Positions 52,892 through 61,903 are shown, counted from the stretch's first letter. The stretch: DNA of 64,000 bases from Pseudomonas lini (GCF_030812475.1 NZ_JAUSSR010000004.1:186001-250000); one strand, 5' to 3'. Translations and numbers: made by a program. Notes: generated from the sequence alone by a model not told the origin.

Positions 52892-53009
52892 TAAAAAGAA
52901 GTGTGACGTCTGACAGTCATGCAGACGATCGCCCATTCAATGCGTGGAACCGACAGTGATGGTCAGGTTCGGTGCCAACCGCCGAACCCATTGATACAGG
53001 AGTGCATCC

Positions 53010-54026
53010 ATGCTGGTCTTACGCCCAGTGGAGTTAACCGATCTGCCCCAGTTGCAGCGACTTGCCCGCGAAAGCATGGTGGGTGTCACGTCCTTGCCGG
53101 ACGACACCGAACGCTTGCGCCGCAAGATTCTCGATTCCAGCGTCTCATTCGCCAAAGACGTTCAGCGCAATGGCCCGGAGAATTACTTCTTCGTGCTGGA
53201 GGATCCGTCGACCGGTCGTTTGGCCGGCTGTTCGGAAATCCTCGCCACGGCCGGCTTCAGCGAACCGTTCTACAGCCTGCGCAACCGGCACTTCACCAGC
53301 GCCTCCCGGGAGCTGAACATCGAGCATGGCGTACCCGCGCTCTCGTTATGCCACGACCTCAGTGGCCACACCTTGCTGCGGTGCTTTCATATAGACGCGG
53401 CGCTGGTCCGCGCACCGGCATCCGAGTTGCTGTCAAGGGCGCGGCTATTGTTCATTGCCGCCCATTCGCAGCGGTTTGCCGACGCGGTGATTACCGAGAT
53501 CGTCGGCTACAGCGACGATGAAGGCGAGTCGCCATTCTGGAATGCGGTGGGCAAGCATTTTTTCGATTTGCCCTATGCCGAGGCCGAGCGGCTCTGCGGA
53601 CTGGAAAGCAGGACTTTTCTCGCCGAACTGATGCCGCAATACCCGATCTATGTGCCGATGCTGCCCCAGGTCGCGCAGGATTGCATCGGCCGCGTCCACC
53701 CCGATGGCCAAGACGCCTTCGATATCCTCGAGCGCGAAGGATTCCAGACCAACAGCTACGTCGACCTGTTCGACGGCGGCCCGACGCTGTATGCGCGCAC
53801 CTCGAACATTCGCTCGATTGCGCAGAGCCAGGTCGGTGTCGCGCAATCGGGCCTGGCCATCGACGCCCGTGGCAGCTATCTGGTGAGCAACGATTCACTC
53901 GAGGACTATCGTGCAATCGTCGCCGACCTGGACTACAGGCCGGGACAACCGGTGGCCTTGAGTCCCCGGATGTGCGCGGCGCTGAAGGTGACGCAAGGCA
54001 ACCCGATCCGGCTGATCGTACTGTGA
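53010..54026 (+). CDS. aruF: Arginine/ornithine N-succinyltransferase alpha-type subunit
   Basis: A 338-residue AstA-family protein with the family opening LVLRPVELTDLPQLQRLARES and the landmarks LAGCSEILATAGF, PFWNAVGKHFFDLPYAEAE and LAELMPQYPIYVPMLP. In the arginine succinyltransferase pathway, AruF and AruG form a heteromer adding succinyl-CoA to arginine or ornithine. Here the CoA-loop region reads ALVRAPASELLSRARLLFIAA, whereas the partner has a glycine/asparagine-rich RQGNNGRLLS at that place. GGAG is 7 bases before the ATG. The usual aruC, aruD, aruB and aruE are absent, so this is likely a second, specialised copy. Confidence 0.83.
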   Translation: MLVLRPVELTDLPQLQRLARESMVGVTSLPDDTERLRRKILDSSVSFAKDVQRNGPENYFFVLEDPSTGRLAGCSEILATAGFSEPFYSLRNRHFTSASRELNIEHGVPALSLCHDLSGHTLLRCFHIDAALVRAPASELLSRARLLFIAAHSQRFADAVITEIVGYSDDEGESPFWNAVGKHFFDLPYAEAERLCGLESRTFLAELMPQYPIYVPMLPQVAQDCIGRVHPDGQDAFDILEREGFQTNSYVDLFDGGPTLYARTSNIRSIAQSQVGVAQSGLAIDARGSYLVSNDSLEDYRAIVADLDYRPGQPVALSPRMCAALKVTQGNPIRLIVL

Positions 54027-54087
54027 GCAGCCTACGACCCCGTGCCCGACGACAGCGTCCGGACAGGCGTGAACAAGGAACTGCATC

Positions 54088-55122
54088 ATGATTGTCCGCC
54101 CGGTCAACGTCACCGACCTGCCCGCCTTGCTGGCCCTGGTGCGGCAGGCCGGCCCCGGCTTCACCTCCCTGCCTGCCAGCGAGGAGCGCCTGGCCCACCG
54201 GGTGCGCTGGGCCCAGCGCACCTTTGCCGAGCAGGTCGAGCGCGCCGATGCCGACTACCTGTTCGTGCTCGAAGATGACGATCAACAAGTGGTGGGTGTC
54301 AGCGCCCTGACAGGCGCCGTCGGCCTGCGTGAGCCCTGGTACAACTACCGGGTCGGGCTCACGGTCAGTTCATCGCCGGACCTGGGTATCCAGCGGCAGA
54401 TCCCGACCTTGTTCCTGAATAATGAAATGACCGGGCAATCGGAGCTCTGCTCGCTGTTCCTGCATCCCGATCAACGCCAGGGCAACAATGGTCGATTGTT
54501 GTCATTGGGGCGCCTGTTGTTCGTCGCCGAGTTTGCGCACCTGTTCGGCGACAAACTGATCGCCGAACTCCGTGGCAGCGCCGACGAACAAGGCAGTTCA
54601 CCGTTCTGGGACAGCCTGGGCCGGCACTTCTTCAAGATGGAGTTCAGCCATGCCGATCACTTGTCCGGGCTGGGCAACAAATCATTCATTGCCGAGCTGA
54701 TGCCACGTCAGCCGCTCTACACCTGCCTGCTGACCGAACAGGCCCGGGCGGTGATCGGCAAAGCCCATCCGAACACCGAGCAGGCGATGAAGACCCTCAC
54801 CGCAGAAGGCTTCGCCCATAAGGGCTATATCGACATTTTCGACGCCGGCCCAGTCATCGAGGCACCGATTTCGAACATTCGCACCGTGCGCGACAGCCAG
54901 CCATTAGTGCTGGCCATCGGCACGCCTGACGACGATGCACCGGTATGGCTGATCCACAACCGCCGCCTGGAAAACTGTCGCATCACCAGCGCGCGCGCGC
55001 GGCAGGCAGGCAACAGCCTGATCGTCGACCGCCTGACCGCCAAGCGCCTGCAACTGCAACCCGGCGACTCGGTGCGCGCCGTGCCGCTGCTCGATCGACA
55101 ACCGCAGGCGGTGGCGGCGTGA
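54088..55122 (+). CDS. aruG: Arginine/ornithine N-succinyltransferase beta-type subunit
   Basis: A 344-residue AstA-family protein paralogous to the gene before it (opening MIVRPVNVTDLPALLALVRQ). The acyl-CoA loop LHPDQRQGNNGRLLSLGRLL near residue 130 is intact, and SSPFWDSLGRHFFKMEFSHAD and IAELMPRQPLYTCLL follow. So this subunit keeps the sequence expected for catalysis. AAGGAA precedes the ATG, 61 bases after aruF. Together they could succinylate arginine or a related basic compound. The main aru operon would be elsewhere. Confidence 0.85.
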   Translation: MIVRPVNVTDLPALLALVRQAGPGFTSLPASEERLAHRVRWAQRTFAEQVERADADYLFVLEDDDQQVVGVSALTGAVGLREPWYNYRVGLTVSSSPDLGIQRQIPTLFLNNEMTGQSELCSLFLHPDQRQGNNGRLLSLGRLLFVAEFAHLFGDKLIAELRGSADEQGSSPFWDSLGRHFFKMEFSHADHLSGLGNKSFIAELMPRQPLYTCLLTEQARAVIGKAHPNTEQAMKTLTAEGFAHKGYIDIFDAGPVIEAPISNIRTVRDSQPLVLAIGTPDDDAPVWLIHNRRLENCRITSARARQAGNSLIVDRLTAKRLQLQPGDSVRAVPLLDRQPQAVAA

Positions 55123-55162
55123 TCGGGTGCCAGCACCGACACTGACACCGGCATCACTGGCA

Positions 55163-55258
55163 CTGTGGCGAGGGAGCTTGCTCCCGCTGGGTCGCGCAGC
55201 GGCCGGAAGATTTTTGCGGCCGCTTAGCAGCCGAGCGGGAGCAAGTCCCCTCGCCACA
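55163..55258. repeat. REP pair of the GCGAGGGAGC type
   Basis: CTGTGGCGAGGGAGCTTGCTCCCGCT and AGCGGGAGCAAGTCCCCTCGCCACAG (single arms) flank a ~45-bp spacer. This is a third REP type in the window. The remaining bases up to 55384 hold no gene. Confidence 0.75.
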
Positions 55259-55384
55259 GAATCGGCGTCATTCCGGACTACTTGCCAATTCGTCATCATT
55301 TCTCCCTCTCGAGCGTGATAGCCTTTCGTTTTTTCGGCGTTGACACTTTTGCTCAAGCCCTTCCATTCCATTGGTGGAACTCAT

Positions 55385-56254
55385 ATGTCCAGGCTTTCTC
55401 ATCAAGATTTGCGGCGTAACTTTCGCCAGCTGTTCGCTTCCAATGCCTGTTATCACACTGCGTCGGTCTTCGACCCGATGTCGGCGCGCATTGCCGCCGA
55501 CCTGGGGTTTGAAGTGGGGATCCTCGGCGGTTCGGTTGCGTCGTTGCAGGTGCTGGGCGCCCCCGATTTTGCCTTGATCACCCTTAGCGAGTTCGCCGAG
55601 CAGGCCACCCGTATCGGCCGCGTAGCCCAATTGCCGGTCATTGCCGACGCCGATCACGGCTACGGTAACGCGCTCAACGTGATGCGCACCATCGTCGAAC
55701 TCGAGCGCGCCGGCGTGGCCGCGCTGACCATCGAAGACACCCTGCTGCCGGCGCAATTCGGCCGAAAATCAACCGACCTGATCACGGTCGCCGAAGGTGT
55801 CGGCAAGATTCGCGCGGCGCTGGAAGCCCGGGTCGATGCCGAGCTGGCGATCATCGCCCGCACCAACGCAGGTATCCTGCCGATCCAGGAAATCATCAGC
55901 CGCACCCGGCAGTACCAACAGGCCGGTGCGGACGGGATTTGCATGGTGGGGGTCAAGGATTTCGACCACCTGGAACAGATTGCCGAGCACCTGAGCGTGC
56001 CGCTGATGCTGGTCACCTATGGCAATCCGCTGCTGCGCGATGACAAGCGCCTGGCTGAACTGGGGGTGCGGGTCACCATCGATGGCCATGGTGCGTACTT
56101 TGCTGCGATCAAGGCGACTTACGACAGCTTGCGGGAACAGCGGCAGATCTTTACCCAGGCCTCGGACCTGAGCGCGACCGAGCTGACGCATACCTATACT
56201 CAGCCTGAGGAATATATTCGCTGGGCTGAGGAGTTCATGAGCGTCAAGGAGTGA
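55385..56254 (+). CDS. Oxaloacetate decarboxylase (PEP mutase/isocitrate lyase family)
   Basis: A 289-residue TIM-barrel enzyme, the same length as P. aeruginosa PA4872, a characterised oxaloacetate decarboxylase of this superfamily. Markers are [22 protein letters not shown], the metal region [26 protein letters not shown] and the arginine loop [11 protein letters not shown]. It splits oxaloacetate to pyruvate and CO2 with magnesium. The ATG at 55385 is chosen from this length match. It stands alone between REP elements. Confidence 0.85.
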   Translation: MSRLSHQDLRRNFRQLFASNACYHTASVFDPMSARIAADLGFEVGILGGSVASLQVLGAPDFALITLSEFAEQATRIGRVAQLPVIADADHGYGNALNVMRTIVELERAGVAALTIEDTLLPAQFGRKSTDLITVAEGVGKIRAALEARVDAELAIIARTNAGILPIQEIISRTRQYQQAGADGICMVGVKDFDHLEQIAEHLSVPLMLVTYGNPLLRDDKRLAELGVRVTIDGHGAYFAAIKATYDSLREQRQIFTQASDLSATELTHTYTQPEEYIRWAEEFMSVKE

Positions 56255-56291
56255 CAGTGCGACAGGTAAAGCTGTATTGACTATCCGGACG

Positions 56292-56388
56292 CCTTCGCGA
56301 GCAGGCTCGCTCCCACATTGAATCTCCTGCGTATACAAATGTTGTGTACGACAAAGATCCAATGTGGGAGCGAGCCTGCTCGCGAAGG
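56292..56388. repeat. REPIN between convergent genes
   Basis: CCTTCGCGAGCAGGCTCGCTCCCACATTG and CAATGTGGGAGCGAGCCTGCTCGCGAAGG are perfect inverse arms of 29 bp (halves as in CGCGAGCAGGCTCGC) around a ~39-bp spacer. It lies between the oxaloacetate decarboxylase and the convergent carboxypeptidase. Confidence 0.85.
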
Positions 56389-56435
56389 GGCCAGTCTCTA
56401 CACCGCGAAATCCGCGGGCTTGCCCCGCGCTTCGC

Positions 56436-57668
56436 TTACCTCTTCGCCAACTCCATAATCATCCGCGACAACAGGTAAATCCGCGGCGCCACGCTCTCCA
56501 CTTCCGCGTATTCCTCCGGCGTATGAATATTGCCGCCGACAATCCCGAAGCCATCCAGGGTCGGCGTGCCCACACCGGCCGAGAGACTTGCATCCGCAGC
56601 CCCGCCACTGCCCTCCTCCGTCAACTTGCGACCGATTTCACCGTAGATCCCCTGGGCCATGGCCATCAACCGATCCGACTCCGCCGTCTGCGGCATCGGC
56701 GGCAGACCACGTTGAAGGGTGGTGGTGACTTCAGTTTCGGCAATCAGTTTGTCCCTGGACACCCGCGCCAGGTCCTTCTCGATCCGGTCGAACTCTTCCG
56801 GCACCGCGGCCCGCACGTCGGCCCTGGCCGTGGCCTGATCCGGGATCACGTTGGTACGGTCGCCGGCCTTGATCACAGTGAAGTTGATGGTGGTTTTCTT
56901 TTCCGCATCCCCCAGCTTGCCCAGTTGCAGAATCTGGTGCGCCGCTTCCATCGCGGCGTTGCGCCCCAACTCCGGCGCGACACCGGCGTGGGCAGCCTTG
57001 CCTTTGACTTCGACCACTGCGGTAGCACTGCCTTTGCGCCACACCACCAGGCCATCCGCCGGACGGCCCGGCTCGAGGTTGAGGGTCACGTCGTGGGCCT
57101 TGGCGGTTTTCTTGATCAGGTCGGTGGCGATGTCCGAGCCGGTTTCTTCGCTGGCGTCGAGCAGGAAGGTGATCTGGGCGTAGTCCTTGAAGTCGAGGTT
57201 TTTCAGGACCTTCAGCGCATAGATGCCGGCGACGATGCCGCCCTTGTCATCCATCACCCCCGGCCCGTAGGCGCGGCCGTCCTTGATGTGGAAGGGCCGC
57301 TGGGCCGCTGAGCCTTCCTTGAATACGGTGTCCATGTGCGCCATCAACAGGATTTTCGCCTTGCCGGTGCCTTTGAGGGTCGCCAGGACATGGCTGCTTT
57401 TGTCCGGGGTGTTCGGCACGAGTTCGATGGTTGCGCCGAGTTTTTTAAGCTCATCGATAGCGATGTCGCTGACCTGGGTCAGGCCCGGTTCATAACCGGA
57501 ACCGGAATCGATGTTCACCAATCGCTCCAGCAGTTTCAGGGCTTCGCCCTTGTACTGTTCGGAATCGGCGAGGATCTGTTTGTGGGGTTCGGCGAATGCC
57601 AGGGGGGCGAATGCGAGGGTCAAGCCGAGGCAAGTGGCGAGCAGGGAGCGAGGAAGATTGGGCATCAT
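56436..57668 (-). CDS. Exported M20 metallopeptidase, glutamate carboxypeptidase-like
   Basis: A 410-residue zinc peptidase of the M20 family resembling carboxypeptidase G2. The signal peptide LLATCLGLTLAFAPLAFA directs it to the periplasm. Zinc ligands and catalytic acids are in MAHMDTVFKEG, VMDDKGGIV and ASEETGSD, with the dimerisation insert KAAHAGVAPELGRNA and the late His in GGNIHTPEEY. Such enzymes remove C-terminal glutamate from folates and peptides. Two start codons are adjacent (57668 and 57665). It is a single gene. Confidence 0.87.
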   Translation of the reverse strand: MMPNLPRSLLATCLGLTLAFAPLAFAEPHKQILADSEQYKGEALKLLERLVNIDSGSGYEPGLTQVSDIAIDELKKLGATIELVPNTPDKSSHVLATLKGTGKAKILLMAHMDTVFKEGSAAQRPFHIKDGRAYGPGVMDDKGGIVAGIYALKVLKNLDFKDYAQITFLLDASEETGSDIATDLIKKTAKAHDVTLNLEPGRPADGLVVWRKGSATAVVEVKGKAAHAGVAPELGRNAAMEAAHQILQLGKLGDAEKKTTINFTVIKAGDRTNVIPDQATARADVRAAVPEEFDRIEKDLARVSRDKLIAETEVTTTLQRGLPPMPQTAESDRLMAMAQGIYGEIGRKLTEEGSGGAADASLSAGVGTPTLDGFGIVGGNIHTPEEYAEVESVAPRIYLLSRMIMELAKR

Positions 57669-57771
57669 GAATCGATCCTTGTTTCGTGTCGGGGGATTGA
57701 AACCCTACCTGACTGAGACGCACGGCTCCATACCAAATGCGACGCACACGGACCTGAATGACCACAGATCC

Positions 57772-57876
57772 CCTGTAGGAGCGAGCTTGCTCGCGATGGA
57801 CGTTAACGATGACGCGGGCAGTCTGAATGCCCGCATTGTCTGGACGTCCATCGCGAGCAAGCTCGCTCCTACAGGG
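57772..57876. repeat. REPIN
   Basis: TGTAGGAGCGAGCTTGCTCGCGATGG and CCATCGCGAGCAAGCTCGCTCCTACA (single arms), with GACGTTAACGATGACGCG in the spacer. It lies between the GGDEF gene and the carboxypeptidase gene, both leftward. Confidence 0.85.
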
Positions 57877-57890
57877 GCCCATGCAGGCCT

Positions 57891-58964
57891 TCAGACCGGG
57901 TCGAGCAACTCGCGCCGAGGCCTGCCATCGCCGCAGCAGATGACCCGGTTGCGACCCGTCGTCTTGGCCTCATACAGCGCCCGATCGGCATCGTTGAGCC
58001 AAAAGGTCGCATCGGTGTGGGCCGGATTGAAGGCCGCCAGGCCGATACTCAGGCTGACTTTCAACGCCGGGTTCTGCTCATAGCCCAGCGTGGCGAAGCG
58101 ATCTCGCAGGGCATCCATGGCCGAGGCGGCGCTGGCGAGGGGCAGATCCGGAAGGATCACGCAGAATTCATCGCCACCGTAACGCCCGGCGAGGTCGGCT
58201 GCCCGCAGGTTCTGTTTGAGCATTCTGCTCAGCTGGCGCAACACGATATCCCCGGCGACATGGCCATAGGTGTCGTTGATGGTTTTGAAATGGTCAATGT
58301 CGATCAGTGCCACCGCCCCGCCCTTATGCTGGCGTTGGCAGCGCTGGAATTCGACCTCCAGTTGATCCTTCCAGGCGCCGTGATTGAGCAGGCCGGTGAG
58401 GCTGTCGGTGCGGCTCAGGGCAAGCAATTCACGCTTGTGCCGGCCCAATGTCGTGGCCTGGCGGAAACAGATCCAGCCCAGCGCCAACGGATAGAGACTC
58501 AGCAACGGTAGACAGGCATACAACTGCAACGGGGTGGTCTGCGGGATGAACAGCGGCTTGAAGATCAACCAGCCGATACCGGCCCCCAGCACCTGCGCGA
58601 CGGTTCCCGCCAGCAGGAAACGCAGGCCACCGATCGCCACATTATTCATCGCCATCATCGACAGCGTCGCCGCGCTGGGCAGCGGGTTGAACTGCATGGC
58701 GGCGACCCAGAACCCGCCGAGAAAGGCATCCATCAGGATATTGCGGTGCTCGGCGTGGAAGGGCACCTTCGCCCGACGTGCCCATTGGTAGGCCACATGC
58801 GGCCAGAGAATGCCGTTTAACAGCATCAACATCCAGACCCACGGTGCCGGATCGAGTGGATACATCGCCGCGCCCACGCACAACAACCCAAGGGCCAGGC
58901 CCAGGGTGCGCGATGTATAAAGCCTCCTGGCCAGTGAAAGTCCTTTTCCTCCCGTTTTTTCCAT
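57891..58964 (-). CDS. Diguanylate cyclase with MASE2 membrane sensor
   Basis: A 357-residue cyclase that makes cyclic di-GMP. The N-terminal ~180 residues are a MASE2-type domain with about five membrane helices (PAPWVWMLMLLNGILWPHVAYQ marks its first conserved part). The GGDEF domain begins RTDSLTGLLNHGAWKDQLE and has the active motif GRYGGDEFCVI at about 260-270. The inhibitory-site RxxD four residues upstream is present only as LAGRY, with RAAD before it. Domain order matches AdrA/DgcC of enterics, which drives cellulose production. The ATG at 58964 is preferred to 58997. Confidence 0.87.
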   Translation of the reverse strand: MEKTGGKGLSLARRLYTSRTLGLALGLLCVGAAMYPLDPAPWVWMLMLLNGILWPHVAYQWARRAKVPFHAEHRNILMDAFLGGFWVAAMQFNPLPSAATLSMMAMNNVAIGGLRFLLAGTVAQVLGAGIGWLIFKPLFIPQTTPLQLYACLPLLSLYPLALGWICFRQATTLGRHKRELLALSRTDSLTGLLNHGAWKDQLEVEFQRCQRQHKGGAVALIDIDHFKTINDTYGHVAGDIVLRQLSRMLKQNLRAADLAGRYGGDEFCVILPDLPLASAASAMDALRDRFATLGYEQNPALKVSLSIGLAAFNPAHTDATFWLNDADRALYEAKTTGRNRVICCGDGRPRRELLDPV

Positions 58965-59214
58965 GGGGCCTCTATGCCGCTGACGGAACCTGAACACTAC
59001 GGGGTTGCAGATGTGCTGGAAGTCTATCAGGGTAACGTTAAATAGCCATCACCGGTTGGCGGTCTGGATAGCATCCCGTATGGAGCAAGCTCGCTCCTGC
59101 AAAAAGCCGGGCCTGAACACATCGAAGTTCGCCCCTGAGCGGAACGGACCTACACTGAAAGTGTTGACGCCTGCCGATCACATCCTGTCCTGATCAGATA
59201 GAAGGAAGACGCTG

Positions 59215-60171
59215 ATGCTTTTGTTGGTTGTCGCAATCGCGGTTTTCGTGGCCTGGAGCTGGTTGAGCTACCCGGCCATCGGACACTGGCTGTATGACCT
59301 GAACATGGCGGCAGAAGCCAAGCTGTATCGCCTGCACAAGCTCGTTGTGCCGATCACGGAAATGACCGTCTCCACCTGGCAAGGCGGACCGTACGAGGCG
59401 TCCAGCAGTGTACTGATGCTCCACGGTTTCAGCGCCGACAAGAACATCTGGCTGCGCTTTGCCCGGCACTTTGTCGGCAGTTATCGGGTCATCATCCCCG
59501 ACATTGCCGGTCACGGCGAAACCGGCTTCAAGGCGGGCGGCGGGTACGACATTGCGTTGCAGGCCAAGCGGATGATCCAGTTGCTCGACGTCTGCGGGGT
59601 CGAAAAGGTCCACGTGATCGGCAATTCCATGGGCGGCTACATGGCGGCGTGGCTGGCGGCGACTTATCCGGATCGCATTGTCTCCGTAGCCCTGATCGAC
59701 CCGGCCGGTGTCACCGCCCCCGAGGTCAGTGACCTGGAGCGGCATCTGACCAAGGGGCACAACCCGTTTCTGATCCATTCCAAGGAAGAGTTCCAGCGTT
59801 TCTACGCCATGACCATGGCCCAGCCGCCTTGGGTTCCCGGTGTAGTGCTGGACGCCATTGCTCAGCGCTACGAACAGGGCTGCGATGAACTGGAAGAAAT
59901 CTTTCGGGACTATCGCGCCAGTGCGCCGATGGAACCGCGCCTCCGCGACATCAAGTGCCCTGCGCTATTGGTGTGGGGGCGCAAGGACCGCTTGATCGAC
60001 GTCAGCAGCGTGGCCGTCTGGAGCAAGGGCATCGACGACCTGCGCGTGGAGATCCTCGAGGGCATCGGCCACATGCCCATGGTTGAAGAACCGTCGAACA
60101 CAGCGCGGTTGTATCGGGAGTTTTTGGCATCCCAGCGCTCGGAAACGCCACAAGATCAGCGGCTGCACTGA
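59215..60171 (+). CDS. Membrane-anchored alpha/beta hydrolase
   Basis: A 318-residue hydrolase with an N-terminal membrane anchor (LLLVVAIAVFVAWSWLSYPAIG). The catalytic parts are VLMLHGFSADKNIW (oxyanion hole), VIGNSMGGYMAAW with the nucleophile Ser, the Asp in VWGRKDRLIDV and the His in EGIGHMPMVEEP. The overall pattern resembles the lipase/esterase LipG-type of Pseudomonas. GAAGGAAG lies before the ATG. Substrate unknown; activity is likely on lipids because of the anchor. It has no operon partner. Confidence 0.83.
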   Translation: MLLLVVAIAVFVAWSWLSYPAIGHWLYDLNMAAEAKLYRLHKLVVPITEMTVSTWQGGPYEASSSVLMLHGFSADKNIWLRFARHFVGSYRVIIPDIAGHGETGFKAGGGYDIALQAKRMIQLLDVCGVEKVHVIGNSMGGYMAAWLAATYPDRIVSVALIDPAGVTAPEVSDLERHLTKGHNPFLIHSKEEFQRFYAMTMAQPPWVPGVVLDAIAQRYEQGCDELEEIFRDYRASAPMEPRLRDIKCPALLVWGRKDRLIDVSSVAVWSKGIDDLRVEILEGIGHMPMVEEPSNTARLYREFLASQRSETPQDQRLH

Positions 60172-60248
60172 ACAAGCAGTCCTTTGCAGAATGAAGTTCG
60201 GAAGATTCTTCGTTTGTCGGCGCCGCTGAAGGCTGCGATCTTTCAACC

Positions 60249-60926
60249 TTACTTCAGCGCCGCCAAAAGAGCCTCGGCCGTACCCTCGGAAGACGCCGGA
60301 TTCTGCCCCGTCAGCAACAGGCCATCGGTGACCACATAGCTTGCCCAATCAGCGCCCTTGGAATAAATACCACCCTGCTGCTTGAGCACATCCTCCACCA
60401 GAAACGGCACGACCTTCGTCAGTTGCACAGCCTCCTCCTCGGAGTTGCTGAAGCCCGTCACGCGCTTGCCTTTGGCCAGCGGCTGGCCGTCCACATCCTT
60501 GACGTGACGCAACACACCTGGCGCATGGCAGACGGCCGCGACCGGTTTCCCGGCCTGGTGCAGTGCCTCGATCAACGCAATCGAATTCGGGTCTTCAGCC
60601 AGATCCCACAGCGGGCCGTGGCCTCCCGGATAGAACACCGCGTCGTAATCTTCGGCCCTGACACTGCTTAACAACGCCGTAGAGGCCAAGGCGGACTGGG
60701 CGGCGGAGTCTTTACGAAAACGTTCGGTGGACGCGGTTTGCGCATCCGGTTCATCGCTTTTCGGGTCCAGGGGTGGCTGGCCGCCCTTGGGCGAGACCAG
60801 CGTCAACTGAGCGCCGGCGTCCTTGAACACGTAATACGGTGCAGCGAACTCCTCCAGCCAGAAGCCGGTTTTCTTACCGGTGTCGCCCAGTTGATCATGG
60901 GATGTCAGAACCATCAGGATTTTCAT
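60249..60926 (-). CDS. DJ-1/PfpI family protein (class I glutamine amidotransferase-like)
   Basis: A 225-residue protein of the Hsp31/DJ-1 group. The nucleophile cysteine is in the elbow motif AAVCHAPGVL, with the acidic residue in FWLEEFAAPYYVF and the His next to the Cys. The segment FYPGGHGPLWDLAEDPNS is typical of those members with glyoxalase III or chaperone-like activity. The ATG at 60926 (MKILMVLTSHD) is chosen; the frame extends 15 codons upstream. It is a single gene facing the hydrolase gene. Confidence 0.85.
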   Translation of the reverse strand: MKILMVLTSHDQLGDTGKKTGFWLEEFAAPYYVFKDAGAQLTLVSPKGGQPPLDPKSDEPDAQTASTERFRKDSAAQSALASTALLSSVRAEDYDAVFYPGGHGPLWDLAEDPNSIALIEALHQAGKPVAAVCHAPGVLRHVKDVDGQPLAKGKRVTGFSNSEEEAVQLTKVVPFLVEDVLKQQGGIYSKGADWASYVVTDGLLLTGQNPASSEGTAEALLAALK

Positions 60927-60971
60927 GTCGTTCGCTCCGTTCCAGGGGTTTTCGCACGCTGAACCGCGCAC

Positions 60972-61313
60972 AGGGACCTGTGTGATGGACCTCTGCCTGT
61001 GTCAGTTTGTTTCACTTGTCGCTTGGGAGATTTGAGTGATGTCATATGGCCTTGAACCGCGCAAGACCTTGCAGTGGCCTGGCAGCAAAAGAGCGTATTT
61101 TGCCGCTTCGCACCAACTTCCCCGTTGAATGCAAAAAACTGCACAACGCCTTGTAAGTTCGACCGCACTTGCGCAAAACTCTTCAGTAGAATTCTTTGGA
61201 TACGGTTGTTCGGCCAGAATATTTTGCAGTGCGTTATCCAAACAAAGGGCATATCCATTAGTGCTGCCAGAGGATGTACTGATCTGTAAAATCGGAAGAA
61301 ATGATCATCCAGT
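60972..61313. other. AT-rich region without a recognisable gene
   Basis: From 60972 to about 61730 the DNA is clearly poorer in GC than its surroundings. Several frames of 70-140 codons exist, but they overlap each other, lack ribosome sites and contain no known motif, so I do not call them. The first part ends at a strong terminator (61314-61347), which implies a transcript, perhaps a small RNA, runs through it. Confidence 0.4.
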
Positions 61314-61347
61314 AAAAATGGACGACTATGACGGCCGTCCATTTTTT
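61314..61347. terminator. Strong bidirectional terminator
   Basis: AAAAATGGACG (61314-61324), loop of 11 bases, CGTCCATTTTT (61336-61346): a perfect 11-bp inverted repeat whose ends give a T run in both directions (TTTTTT at 61342-61347 on the plus strand, five T on the minus strand). No called gene ends near it on the plus strand. Confidence 0.75.
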
Positions 61348-61384
61348 CATGCTGTAACTTTTAATATTTTGCACCTGTTAAGGT

Positions 61385-61446
61385 GTTCGCCCAGTGTAGA
61401 GCCTCGGCATTCCATGCACTGGTAAAGAGCCAAACACTGGGCGAAC
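61385..61446 (+). other. Long hairpin with an alternative inner fold
   Basis: GTTCGCCCAGTGT (61385-61397) and ACACTGGGCGAAC (61434-61446) are perfect 13-base inverse arms. Inside, CCAGTG (61391) can instead pair with CACTGG at 61417-61422, which excludes part of the long stem. A ribosome site GGGAGG follows at once. Such mutually exclusive stems are typical of attenuators or switches; equally they might be the ends of a tiny mobile element. Confidence 0.5.
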
Positions 61447-61459
61447 GGGAGGTATTTTA

Positions 61460-61498
61460 ATGCAACTTCAAGAATATGTCCGGATATATCAACATTAA
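61460..61498 (+). CDS. 12-residue micro reading frame (leader peptide?)
   Basis: GGGAGG stands 7 bases before an ATG that starts MQLQEYVRIYQH and stops. The site follows the hairpin directly. It may be a leader peptide for regulation, or chance. No larger gene follows on this strand within 500 bp, which speaks against a classical leader. Confidence 0.25.
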   Translation: MQLQEYVRIYQH

Positions 61499-61729
61499 AT
61501 TTATCAAAACATGTTTTTACATGTCGCCCTACATATAATTAAATGCACCTTAAACTCACCAGTTCGATCACTGAACCGACCCCTTAAAAAAATATTCGGG
61601 ATCACTTAGAGTCAATACTCAGTTTTCTTATCGACACCTCATTTCTGCATGTTGATGATAAGCCGTGCTTCAGTTTCGTCTGATCTTCAACTCTTCCCGT
61701 ACTGTGCAGGCAAGCATTGACCTTGATCA

Positions 61730-61903
61730 TCACGGCGTATTCGCTGTTTCCTGAGCGGTAGATTCTCCGCTGTCAGTGCCTTTACCACTGCCCTTGCGTC
61801 GAGCCGGATCGGTGGGGCGCAGGGCGTCGTTGTCCCGTTCGACTTCACCGGGCGGCCGCGGCTCGTCCGGGTGTTCCGTGTTCACTGGCGCTTTGTGCTT
61901 CAT
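61730..61903 (-). CDS. Small hydrophilic protein, 57 residues
   Basis: A 57-residue frame with GGAG 7 bases before the ATG at 61903. The peptide starts MKHKAPVNTEHPDEPRPPGE, contains DPARRKGSGKGTDSG and is nearly all charged or polar, so probably disordered. Its codon use fits Pseudomonas. It starts 11 bases after the neighbouring small gene on the same strand, which suggests an operon. I do not recognise a family. Confidence 0.6.
   Translation of the reverse strand: MKHKAPVNTEHPDEPRPPGEVERDNDALRPTDPARRKGSGKGTDSGESTAQETANTP

Noticed and set aside
60923..61425. Overlapping frames of 71-139 codons in the AT-rich gap
   Set aside because: They lie on both strands over each other, lack ribosome sites and known motifs, and run through the strong terminator at 61314-61347.
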